DNA from: Labyrinthula sp. Ha
Taxonomy: Eukaryota; Sar; Bigyra; Labyrinthulida; Labyrinthulaceae
DNA: 64,000 nucleotides
NCBI GenBank assembly: GCA_015227615.1
Contig: JAALGZ010000007.1
Coordinates: 1,612,001-1,676,000 of the forward strand
Direction of reading: 5' to 3'
Shown here: positions 50,870 through 62,660 of the stretch, piece after piece
Layout of the letters: the number at the start of each line of letters is the position of its first letter
How positions within the stretch are numbered: the first letter of the stretch is position 1
Program-made: the position numbers and the translations under genes
Notes under the pieces: generated by a model
The model's input: the letters and a program-made list of their open reading frames with translations, nothing else
What the model was told of the DNA's origin: nothing
Databases searched by the model: none

Positions 50870-52874
50870 TAGATAAAAGCCTCAATACAAGAGTACAATT
50901 AACACGGTCTCTATTTAAAAGACACAAATCAACGCGTGAGATCTTCTTTTTGCAAATAATTTCATGTTTAAGTATTGGATCAGTTTCTAATAAAGTTCAT
51001 CTTATCACTATATATGTCCCAGCTCCTCCAATTTTCATTTTCAAATTATCTGTTCTTTTGAGGCTGTGTCTGGAAGAACTTGTATTCTAGGGCATTCAGT
51101 AGTAATTATTCAAACGAACTAAATATTCAAAATTTAAGTCTTTATGGTTTGGGTTAATATCAGCTAAGACTAAGCATTAACAATTTAATTAATCAACTGT
51201 AGTCGGTATGTTTTTGAAAATAGCTAGGTTTTCTCACGTATTTTGCTCATTACTCTGTAATTTCTACATTCGTGACATAGTGCTTCCGGTGCTCGAGCGC
51301 AACTGTTAATGAATTTCATCTGATGTTAGAACATCGAATGAGGGGATCCAAATGAAAATTAAATTTCTTTGTCACTATAATTTATCCTTTTAAGTTTAGT
51401 TTCACCTTGAAACATTGTTAAATGATATTTCAAGCGTAGCTTCAAACCTCTAAAAATTTGAGAATGAAGCCAAAAACGGAACTATGACATAGTAAAACGA
51501 TAATTTGGAACGAGCTTAACGAGCAACAAATATTCTCGCGATAATATCTGTAGCTATCAAAATGTGTAGCAGAATCTAATACAAAAATCAGAACAGTTTA
51601 AGAACGGGGTTTCTGGCCCTTGCAGCTCAAACGATACCCAGAAACTTTCGAGCTTGAACTTGAGGTCAGTATCTTAAGCCACTCGATCTAAAATCAATAC
51701 TTAATAGAAAAACCGGTAGTGCGCGTGGAGGAGCACAATGCCTGTTAAGAAGGAAAAATCTTTATTATTTCGAGAGTACGGCATTTGCGTCAGTGTGTCT
51801 GAGAGATTGTGGGCGTTTCAGGAACCAACAATCGGGTTGGTGCTATTTTTTTTGTCAAATCACACCTATATGTTTTATCTGTGTAGGACCCCAGCAGGCA
51901 CTAAGAGGTAAAATTTTCAGGAATTAACAGATATGAACCAAAATTTGGTTAATGATAACTATGTGGTTTACCACGCTGAGTTACCTCAACACTAGGCATT
52001 TTAAAATCACTTTTTCATTATTTTCCTCATTTTCTGAACTGGAAGCGATCAGTTAAGGGTACTCAAGGGCGGGCGACCCAAATCTTTGGCTCAGTCTAAA
52101 GAAGACTGCAACATATTTATTAGCAAATTTATGACTTAAGGTACACGGGGTATTTCTTGGTAAAGAATTTAACACTAGTAGTTAAGTTCTTATGAGGGTG
52201 TTACTTGTAGCTTTTAATAAAAGAAAACCATGAAGGTTTCCTAGGAATTCTAACTAGATGTTGTATATAGTCTATGAAAAATTAGTCCAAGAAGGAGTAA
52301 CAAGAAATAGAATCAATGGATCATATTTATCAAGTTATAATCAGGTATATTAAATAAATAATGCTTCTTTAGAATACCAAGTTTTTTTGCCGGTATGGGA
52401 ACTTCAGATAGACTAGAGGAGTAAATTCATTTAGAAGAACTTTTGTTACTAACTATACGCTTTTTTTCGATTGTCTCCTTTTGCAAAGAGCCAAAAAATA
52501 TTGTGTATAACCAATAAATATTGTGTTTTAACGGTTAAAATACCAGTTCCGTCAGGTATTCTTCTATTTCGTTCTCCTTATATTCATATTTACCCAGATA
52601 ATTTCCCAAAAAAAATTAGAGCGACTATCAATTTTCCAGGCTGGAAAACGTGATATCGGCAAGAATGCCTGTTTGAGGCACTGTATTATTGTAGCCGGTT
52701 AAATTGGGAAACCAAAAAGTAGGTAAAAGTAAAGGCAAGTACAATCCACATCACGCCTAGATCGAATAAAACCTAAACAACTTCCAAACAGCAATAGCTT
52801 TATCATTTGCTATCAATTACATCGAAGTAGATTTTTCTGAAATAGTGAAGTGGTTTTAATTCTTTGGAGGTTTG
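50870..52874. other. Intergenic DNA
   Basis: Between the LINE relic and the next gene. Apart from the tRNA-Leu-like relic at 51611-51692, no feature recognised; the last 150 bases likely contain the promoter and leader of the next gene. Confidence 0.4.
51611..51692 (-). repeat. tRNA-Leu-like relic
   Basis: The minus strand reads GAGTGGCTTAAGAT (a type-II D-arm like G-A-G-T-G-G-T-T-A-A-G-G) followed by CTCAAGT, the anticodon loop of tRNA-Leu(CAA), at the right spacing. The anticodon, T and acceptor stems are mismatched, so it would be a decayed tRNA copy or tRNA-derived repeat. Confidence 0.25.
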
Positions 52875-53888
52875 ATGGTATTCACAAAAAGGAAGAAAAA
52901 CCTGCGGGAGGAACTGCTGAGTTCGACTTCCTTTCATCACAAATCTTCTGACGACTTTTTGGGAGATGGTTACATTACGGAGAAAAAGGGCTACATTCGG
53001 AGAAGGAACTCACGCCTAAGCCGAAGTGCTTCCTCTTTCACAAGTTTACGGACTCTGCGTACAGTCCGGAACTCCCTAGTCTCATCCTTTTCGAGAAACA
53101 AGTTTGAAAATCCGTTATACAAGAGAACTCCACGAAAAGCACATCAGCCAAGGCGAAACAAATCCAGACTTAATCCTGAAAGAGAAGAATCCTCTAGTGA
53201 TGTTGAATCTGTTATTGATGATTTTGATTTTTACTCTTCTGACTCGGAGACAGAGAGTGATGACTCTGAGAATCACGACGCAAATTCTGGATTAAGTATT
53301 GGACGGTTATCTTTAACAAGACCTTCCTCTATGAAGAAAAAAAGAAACAGCTTTTTCCCTCTCAGTCTTACCCTTAAAACGAAAAAGAAAAAGAAACCAA
53401 CTGCAGTTAATATTTTGAACCAGTTGGAGAATGACTGTTTTAACCTATATAACAAGGAGGGAAATAGATGCCAACTATCATTTAAATATGATTATCTTTC
53501 ATTAAAAGTTTTTGATGATTTAGACATAACAGCAGATATAACGTCTAGAACCGACGTGTATTTCTACGAAGAGCTGATTTCATGGACTAATAATTCCTCG
53601 TTATTTAGTTTGACATTTTTGGATAAGAAGTCTGAGAACATGCGGAAAGAAATCACTTTGTATGTTTCAGATAAAAAAACTTCGAACGCTCTTTCTCCTT
53701 ATGAGATTAATCGTGTATTGAAATTGAAAATTGCAAAATTAGTTGCAGAAAAGCAGAATATTACAGAAGAGAAAGCACTGCAACAATTATATAAAAAGCC
53801 TAGTGATGTCCAACAAGATATGAAGAAAATAAATCGGACATTACAAGATCATAAAATTCAGGATTTCAAGCAGAAACTGCTTATATAG
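52875..53888 (+). CDS. Orphan basic protein with a possible PH/PTB-like C-terminal domain
   Basis: Intronless frame; the first ATG (52875) gives 337 residues starting MVFTKRKKN. Residues about 35-110 are rich in Arg and Ser (RRRNSRLSRSASSF, LRTLRTVRNSLVSSFSR), with many basophilic kinase sites of the R-x-x-S type. An acidic Ser/Asp/Glu run follows (about 105-140, for example SSDSETESDDSENHD), then a short KKKKK patch. Residues about 185-295 look globular, with alternating strands (RCQLSFKYDYLSLKVFDD, TDVYFYEELISWTNNSSLF, ITLYVSD) and a final long helix (EINRVLKLKIAKLVAEK), the order seen in PH, PTB and related lipid- or peptide-binding folds. That fold call is inference. The tail is charged and helical. 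The gene converges on the next one, with stops 312 bp apart. Confidence 0.7.
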   Translation: MVFTKRKKNLREELLSSTSFHHKSSDDFLGDGYITEKKGYIRRRNSRLSRSASSFTSLRTLRTVRNSLVSSFSRNKFENPLYKRTPRKAHQPRRNKSRLNPEREESSSDVESVIDDFDFYSSDSETESDDSENHDANSGLSIGRLSLTRPSSMKKKRNSFFPLSLTLKTKKKKKPTAVNILNQLENDCFNLYNKEGNRCQLSFKYDYLSLKVFDDLDITADITSRTDVYFYEELISWTNNSSLFSLTFLDKKSENMRKEITLYVSDKKTSNALSPYEINRVLKLKIAKLVAEKQNITEEKALQQLYKKPSDVQQDMKKINRTLQDHKIQDFKQKLLI

Positions 53889-54199
53889 TTTTGTTTTCGT
53901 TGAGTAGCAGATATAGTGTTAATTTTATGCCGCCATAGGGTGTTTGACAAGTAGGATGAGACTTTATGGCTTTCATCCGCCAACATGTAATTTGTATGTT
54001 AAAGATAAGCATTCATAGTATTCCGTTTCCTTTAGCTTGGCTTTTTGTTAAAATCATAAGACGTTCGCTTAATTTTGTGGTCGAAGCAGAGACTAGTTCA
54101 AAGTGGAAGGAAGAAAATAAACGCAGAAAGTTAAAGTCAGCCGCGTTTTGAAAAGCACAGTATACAACTAGATCAATATAAACTATCCATATGCACAAT

Positions 54200-56351
54200 T
54201 CATCCATTAAATTCTTCAAGTGCTCTATACGAATCATATTGGTCATCTGTCTGCGAGCGCTCGCCAAACATTATAGATAGTCTCATCACGTGCCCATCTT
54301 CAAGACCGGCTTCTTCCATTATTTTCGTAGAGGCGCGTGAAACCCTTGATACAATGCTATTCCGAATCTTAGCAGTTTTAGTTTTAGTTCGCCTGAGAGT
54401 TCTTGTGAACACCCCTTTGACTGAATGCAGAGCTGTCCTAACACTTAACACGGTGACAACTGTCTTGACTGACCCTTCCCCATCATCCACTTCAGGTTTC
54501 TTCTTAGGGGTTGTTTTTTCATTTTTAGTTGGTTCAGGTTCTAGCATATATAAACTAGCATCAATTCCTTTTACTTTGTTTTTTCGAATAGTTTTCTTGG
54601 TTCGACCAACTGTCTTTCGCTTGGTTTTAACTACTTGTTTCTTTCGACCAGCTGGCGCAGGGTTTTTCTTTGGCTTCTGTAGATTAAGAATATCAAATTC
54701 CAGCTCCATCGTCTTTTCTCTCTTGTTTAATAGTTGAATTTTCTTCTTACTGTAGCCTTGAATATGCACTAACGCCCCCATGCCATCTTGTGCCCTGGGA
54801 TCCCATTTCATACCTCTCTGTATTTTTCGGGGACGTTTATTTACAACTCCGCCTTGCCCATTGGCCGCTGATGTGTCCCAAATCTTGTCAGGAGGAAGGT
54901 CTCGACGCGGTGTATTGACCAGACCGCCAAGCCCGTTTCGTGCCTTCTTGTCCCAGGTCTTACCCTCTGGGATGTTGGCAGGGTCCATTGGTCTAAAAAC
55001 TAGTCTTTTTTGACGATCGGACCACATCATTTCTTGCGGAATTGTTTTTACTGGAGGGGATTTTGTTACTACCTGTGTAGGTCTGGTTTGATTTTTGTTT
55101 GACCTCATTTCTGCAGGTTCTTCATCTTCTTCACCCATGAAGATCACAGTATCGTCATCTACGTCACTTGTTTTCTTTCGTCGTTGCTGCTCCTTACTTA
55201 TCGGGCCGTAGGCGGGAAGTGGAGCTTGTTCCTTGGGAACTGGATCTGGTTCGGCCTGGGGGCGCACTAATGTAGACATATTATAATGCTTCTGAGTTTT
55301 TTTTTGAGCGGAACGCTTAGATCGAAACGTCTCTTCAGCATTAAGAAGATACTTGCTACTTGCCTGATTCTTCTTCTTTCCACGAAGAGTCATCTTGCCT
55401 TTAAACAAACCTTTTGATTTTCGACTATACTAAAACATGAAAGAAAACATACTTGTCAGATTTGCTTCTCCCCGTATTTCCTTTTCTAAAAACACTCATT
55501 CCGAACCTGGTTGAGGACGACTTGCTAGCTGATTTCTTCAAGCTCATCTCAACAGGCCCATACGGTTCCAGATCTTCATAGTGGCTGCTCAGCTTCCTGG
55601 GAATGGGATAGTCTTTCTTCTCGTTTGGAACAAAAATATTAAAGCCGGCAGAGAACATGAACTGCCTCATTTTATTCTTATTCTTCATTAAGTAATCCCT
55701 GTAGCATCTTTTTGTGTCACCCCCACACGAGTCAAAGGAAGACACAGACCATGAACGAGCTGGAAGTACAACATTCGTTCGAGGGACCTTTTTCCTATTT
55801 ACTGTCTCAGTTCCCCCTTCGTAATTAAATTCAGAACCAGTGTCGTGAAAGCTCCGTATACTCGTCACAGAATGAAAGTTAGGATTTCCCTTTCTTCCAT
55901 TCTTCAATATGGAGCGGCCAGTTGTTCCAGGACCATTAAGCCCACTCCTGCTTGCTGTCTGGTTTGTTCGGGTACTCTTCAGCGTGGTATTGGTTGCGTT
56001 GCTCCTTGGTAGTTTTCTCGCTTCTACACCCGTGAAATCTTCCTTATCTTCCTCCGAAGTTTCATCTTTTTTCACTAACCGCCCCTTAGTCTTCTCAGAA
56101 TCTGTAGTAAGACCTTGTGAACGCTGGGAAGCCTTTTTCATTATATTTTTTATTGCCTGTAGGCTTTTTTCCGTATCTTTACCAACTCGTTTCAAAGTTC
56201 TGTTCGCAGCTTCTCGTGTAATAGGTTGTGTTGGGTCAGCAGTGGACATAAGTTGGTCCATTATGGCTGCATTGTCTAGACCAGATGTCACGCTTTCCTC
56301 AGAACTCGTCTTTCGTTGCATCTCAGTCGTTGTTTGTCCGGGTTTTGACAT
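54200..56351 (-). CDS. Orphan basic repeat protein with W-D/G-G motifs
   Basis: Two exons, 56351..55453 and 55424..54200, joined across a 28-nt intron (55425..55452), give 707 residues; retaining the intron would add a frameshift and stop. No known domain. The N-terminal 200 residues are Ser/Thr/Lys-rich and probably disordered. Residues about 240-262 (CYRDYLMKNKNKMRQFMFSA) look structured. Residues about 451-523 hold three tandem 25-residue repeats: GKTWDKKARNGLGGLVN, DKIWDTSAANGQGGVVN and GMKWDPRAQDGMGALVH; a fourth, weaker unit with W but little else lies before them (about 438). The consensus is [GD]-x-x-W-D-x3-A-x-[ND]-G-x-G-[GA]-[LV]-V-[NH]. A lysine-rich segment follows (about 560-600), then an Arg/Thr/Ser stretch (RTLRRTKTKTAKIRNSIVSR) and an acidic end. 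Nuclear or cytoskeletal scaffolding would fit the composition, but function is unknown. Confidence 0.75.
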
Positions 56352-59300
56352 TCACAGTTCAACTTGATTTAGCAGATAAAAGTCGATTCACAATCTCTGC
56401 TTCTCTATTCCTGTGTTCAACGGATTCAGCGCATTCGTCTCGGTAACGGAAGAAAACAAGAAGTCCCGCCAGTCGTAACAGAATCTACCGTTATTCGTTT
56501 TATAGGACATTTCAATTCGGGATATATTTGGGAAAACTATTCATCTTTTTAGTCTTCTGAATGGAGAACGCGCTTCCTAAAGGTATTATGTCACGTTTTA
56601 TTAGGAATACCAAAAATCCCAAAAACCTTTATTATTGTCATTTTGGGATTAATTGTTATTGTTGTGCTAGAAATATTGTATAATAGTTGAAATATCAAAG
56701 GAATACTCTATAGTTAGAGAAAGTATATTGTTATTCTAGTTTTGCATTCAACCTCTCTGTAAACTGCTCTGCGCAAATTGTAGTGCACTTGACTTAAAAG
56801 CAACAGATCGAGCACCCTCAGCTTGAGGAAAATTGGAGTATTTTCATATCTTCATATTTTGAAGAGTGTGTTCCCTAAGTCAAAGGTAGACTAATTTTTT
56901 TCAATTGACTAACTCCCCTGTTGTGCTCAAAAAGAATTAAGCCAAAATACTACTTAGTTCATTACTTGCAACATGGTTTCCGACGTCTAAGGCAGCACTA
57001 GATAAGGCAATCACCAGGTAAAAGTAACATGGCTTTCGATGGTCTTGTTCCGAAGGGTAATTTTTGCACAGGCGTGTACGAAACAGAGTCCAAATGAACC
57101 ATAGGAATGAAAGCATTTGTAACTGCCCTTAAATAAAAAACGTCAAAACAAAAATTTGAGAACACCGATGTTTAATAGGCTTCCATACAAAAGGTTAAGA
57201 CAAAATATTAAAGCTTTGCAAGTACTCCCTACGGACATGGATTCTTGACATAGCTCGAACAAAGCAAACAAAGAAAATTGAATTAACTGAGTTTTCTCTG
57301 GCTATGATTCCGTTGCAACTACCAAAACAAAAGCCAGAAAAAAATACAGCTCTCCGTACCAGTTGAAATACTGCGTTTGAGCGATATAAATATATACATA
57401 TCTATTCTGTTGCCCTGGCAAAGATATTTATGATGATAGAAGATCCTTTTTCTGTATATTGGTAGGAGTTGCTGGTTTGCTCATGCAATAAAGCTGCAGC
57501 GAAGGTTTTTTTCCTTTGTAAAAAAGATATTGAATTCCACCTGGTAATTGCTTTCATTAATATCTAAAAATCCAGGTGATGTCTTTGAATTTGGTTTCAA
57601 TAAGTTGCAAGTGCCGAAAATATTATTAGAGGAAATGTTTACTTTCTTAAATTGAATCAACTTACGAGATTATTTGTAATATACTTGATTATTAAGAATT
57701 ATACTTGTAAAATATAAAACGGACCATTGGAAGTTTTGATAGTGTTTTTAATAGGGATACACTGATAACCTATGATGATATGTTACTGTTAACTTAAGCT
57801 CAGCTGACTAAGCCAATGTGCAAAGTCATGCTAGTTATGTCATGGCCATGCAAAATTGGAAACATATACTTTTTCTCTAAATAGTTTTTGACATTTCTTT
57901 GATTGCTTGCAGTAGAAAAGAGCTTCCATTAATTAACTTTGAATTAATCGATAAAATTAGGTTTTTGCCACTTGTAGCGGTGAAATTTCTGATGAAGTAT
58001 GTAATCATATCTAATAAACATATGTTCTATAACAATGTTGTGACAAAATCCCTTTATGGAGCATCCTTTAAGTTGCGCTTTGTTTGTATAAGTCTACTCT
58101 GTGCTGTAGGTTAATAAGAATTACTTTCTTGTGTTAAGCAGATAAGGATTCAAGTCATTTCGATCTCAGTCACCATACTGAATGATAAGCCTCGCTCAAT
58201 TTCAACGGTGGGACAAACATTAGAACTTAGCATAATGAACATTTTTCGGTTCTCATTTCAAAGTAGGCAGAGTACATCTGTAATCGCATCCACGTTTTTG
58301 TCATTGGATTTAATCATTTTCTTATTTTTTTGCAGAGTCGTTCAAAGGTTTCCTAATAATTGTAGAAGTTATTTAGTTAGGCCATCTGTATTTTCTTTTC
58401 TATGCTAAGCTCTTTCCAGTATCTCTACTTGTCTGATTTCTGTGCTTTTTCTTTTACATAAGAGATAGAGGCCCTATAATTACCGAGTTGTCTATTGGTA
58501 CCTGTTGCACTAGCAGATATTTACATTTGGCTTCGATAGTTCAACTTTTTGGGAGCGGCTTTCTTGCACAAGACTGCAAACATTGCCTCTTGTACTTTAC
58601 TAGGAACTAATTGGCATAGCTGAAACTAATTACAGAAAAAAAATTATTGGAAGTCAAATCTAAAAAAGATTTCTGATAACCAGGGATTGGATATGATTCG
58701 TTGATTATTTATAATTCAAGTTTTCATCCGTTTTTTCTTTTTTGATTGATTCTCATAGTTTCCTAACCATTTTTACTGATTCTTGATGTTTAATTGATCA
58801 TGAATACAAGACTGGGCCAAATAGCTTTCACTGGAATTAAGAAAAAATATTTATTAATTATTTGCACAATGTAGAATCCCCAATAAACGGCCATATGGTC
58901 CAGTAACAACCCGTGGGCGGGATGCAGTTGTGTCAAATGATAATTTTACATGAGCTTCATACGGTGTAAATGGGTTTTTGCCATTTGGCCAAAGGTGGTG
59001 TTGCCCTATACATCATTGATACTCACTTGATATTTAAAATAAAATAAAAACTGTTTGATACGATCTAAATCTTAATTATCTTGCTGATATTCAGCATCAA
59101 TATAATTATCAAATAATTATTGATAAATTTCACCAAATCTAATGTCTACTGAAAACTTTGGTGCCTGTTGCTCCTAGTAGATTACATAAAGTCTCACTAC
59201 TGGGATGGTTAAGCTGAAATCTCTTAATGAGCCTTGTTTTGGAGTAAACAAAGTCAGATGCAGTAGAGCACATTACCGCAACATTTGCATCAGCAAAATT

Positions 59301-62300
59301 TATTTACAAAATGGATAAGGGCTTATGTGTTATTGGTTGTATGTTGTAGTTTGCTATATATAGCGCCCTCTGGAATATCTACGGAAACAAGGGTTACTTG
59401 CCAAACTACGTAAACCCCAGTGAAAAGATTAGTTCATCTTCAGAAATACTGATTACTCAAATTTTTATATATTTTCATAATTCTACAGCTGCCTAATTAC
59501 ATACAGTACAAGAACCCGCTTGAAAAACTATTAATAAAAAACAAAAGAGAGAGAGAGATGACAAGTTTCTACGTTGGTTAATATTTTTAATTCAATTCTT
59601 TTTTGTTATTAGTATGCTAATGTTGAAATTATTCAATTATTTTATCTGTGTTTAGTATGTTTAAGGGCAGTATTTTAGTGGGATGATCATGTCCTCACAA
59701 ATTCTACTTCTTAAAGACACAAAAAGCAAAGCAGACTCATTGTTCATTGTTTTATCTGTGGGTCATTTTATAGAGCGACCCACCCCAGTGGCTTTTATTC
59801 AAAAGCAGATTCTTTTTAGATAAAAAATATAGGTCTCAAGAAAAACGGGAAACGGTGATGTACCTGATACAAGACCACTTTGAGCAAGTCAAACCTGCAT
59901 GCGCCAGCATCGAAACACAATGTTTGAAAATTGGCCTTTATTGTCTCATGTTGAACCTGATTAATGTTTGCGCTCAGAACATTATTTTCCGAAAGTATTG
60001 AGCCGGTTAATGTATTTGCTTAAATACTATTAAAAATGTCACCACTTTGAGTATCTAAGTATTTGGTTGGGTAAAAGTTTGAATCTATTAGCCATGATAT
60101 AGTAGAAATATATTGCTAATCATCACTTTTGTACATAAAACTTTATTTTTACAGGTTTTTAAATAAAAAATAGGAGGTTGAGAAAATTTAAGTATTTCTG
60201 CAAGAGATAATTTTTGGAAAATCATTGTTGAGAAAATAAATAACTTTTTCTTAGAAAAGTTAAGTCAGCCGTGTAATTATATGCTCTATTCTAGAATACA
60301 CTACTTAGAAATCCATGAAGTACGGTGATTCTATATTTTGCTGGTTCCAGTCTTTTGAAAACAGCTTTAATCATGGTATCGTAGCCATGAATTCTTTTTT
60401 TTCATGAAACCTCCACAAGATAGTACCAATGGCTTAATGGATTTTAGAGGTAAACAACACAAGATGAACTATTTATCTAAATTCAGCGAGTAAAACTAAC
60501 TTTAAGTTTCTGTGGAAATATAAACCACAAGATTTACAGAGTAAAATGGGATTTCGCTTTACCTTTGCAAATTTTTGTTGAAATAATCGAAATCATTAGA
60601 GGGTCTACGGAATTAAGCAATAGGATATGTATTCATTTCACCCATAAAATCAAAGTTTCGCTTTAGTGTGCAACGGTAGTCTTATGTGTATATTGAACTG
60701 GGTGGGGAGCAAAGAAACCATACCACGAGGTGGCTAAGAACTATTGCAGAAGAAAGAAATTAGAACATAATAAAACATCACATTTATATTACCAACTTGT
60801 TTGCCACTTAGATCCTCAAAGTAAATTCCATTCCACGCGCTTTCAAGTTTTCTGGTAGCCTTTTTTCTTTAATGAAGAATGTGTTAAAAGGGTATACCTT
60901 AATTGAAACTCATTTTAGCCCAACTTCATTCCACCAACACATATCGTGACACACTACTACTAGAAATGCAGTCTGAGTTCTTAGTGATTTACCAAAAGTA
61001 TTCTTTCCAAAGTTTTCACTTGATTGATTTCGATAAATCCCCGGTACTTTGATTTGTCATTGCTAACCATTGGATTACTGCTACATCAGTCAGAACACAC
61101 ACCTAGCTACTACTCAAAAAGAAAATATCAGCCTTAATTGAGTTATGTTTCCAAACTGTTAGAGGTACAATTTCCTCAGAATTCATTATGATGAACTATA
61201 CTATCATAAGCTTGACCGATTATCCTAGATTTCGGTCTTCTGATGAGGATATTCAACCATATTACAGCTGTTTGTTAGCATTGCTGTACTTGGTATGTTC
61301 TTTGGAGTGTATAGTGGAGATAATGTACCGAAGGGGTGATGCAGTAGATCTTCATAAGTTTACTGGATCTTTTAGTAAGGACTCTAAATTATTAATGTAT
61401 TTCACGAAGTCATGGATATAGTAGAGACAGGAACCTTTGCATGGACGTTAGCCTCTCGATGTAGGGGTGCCAACTACGATTTTTTAATTTCCCCAACAAG
61501 AAATGCATATTTGACTGCTAAGTTGAGCATAAATCAAAAGGTATTTATATTCTAAATAGGGAAAATTGCAAGCTTTTGAATATAAGCTAAACTGTACTGC
61601 CAGCATCAAGGCAAAACTATACAGATCTAGAATAGTTGGGCTTCAAATGAAACAAATCACAACTTGGATAATCCTCGCCTTGGGTGATATTTCAGTGCTG
61701 CAGATCTTTAGTTGCTACCAAAAATGAGTCCCGTTCAATTTATATTTTACATTTGTGGTTGTAAAAGGAGATAAATGTAGCCTATATTAAGCTTAGTTAT
61801 AGTTGGACTGAGGAGCGAAAGTGCAACTTCCCAATATTTATTTACATTGTTAGCTACCATAGCAACGTTATACAATTATGGGAAGAAAATTAAGCATTGG
61901 AGCTGTCGCAAAGAATAAAACGTGCTTCAAATTGTAAGGTAAAGGTTCGGCGCCACCATTCATATACTCACATCTTGGGTTTTTGGTTCCTGACTAGTTT
62001 TGGCATAGGTATCTCAACATATGTCTAGAAGAACTTCGAGTATTCGTTAAAACAATTTTGTGAGGCCTCCAGCTCTGATCTTGGTTAATTTTTTTGCAGT
62101 GAATAGTAAAATAGCATCGCCACAGTATGAACAACTATGGTTTAGATGTATTTAGATATTAAGAAGGCAAAGCACGAGCAACAAATTTTGCTGCTAAAGT
62201 TACTTGATAAAGTTAATATGTCGTTGTGCTTAATAATGACTCGAAAAAAATATTTTGGAATATACTAGTTCCTCATAATATTCGTTACTATACATCCATC

Positions 62301-62660
62301 GATGCTTTATAATTCCACATTATCAACAAATATCTAGAGATCCATATAGACTCAGACATCTGTTCCTTGCTTAACCCTGCACTTATTTTTTGCCTATCAT
62401 CTTTCTAAATGCCTCCTAACAGGAAAACAAAAGAATTTCTCTAATGCCCAGTTTTCTTCCTGAAATGAGTCAAATATCAGATTCAATGAGTTCTTCGTGT
62501 TTTTTCCCCAGATAATGCAGAATCCCATTTGATTCTCATCAAATTCATTTTCCTCTCATATTGGAATTTTCTTTTTAGTTTTTTTGCGGCGCGGAGATAG
62601 TGACTATGTATCACGATATATAATTACCCAAAAAGCCAAAGAAGAAATCAACAAAAAGCA
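56352..62660. other. Gene-poor AT-rich intergenic DNA
   Basis: About 6.3 kb. The first 150 bases upstream of 56351 probably hold the divergent promoter of the W-D repeat gene. A short (GA)n run lies at 59548-59559. Small open frames (for example 61188-61421) show no conserved motif or splice-consistent neighbours. No RNA genes seen. Confidence 0.45.

Noticed and set aside
54354-56367. Plus-strand frames of 77-152 codons
   Set aside because: They are antisense to the W-D repeat gene, whose two exons and 28-nt intron explain the region.
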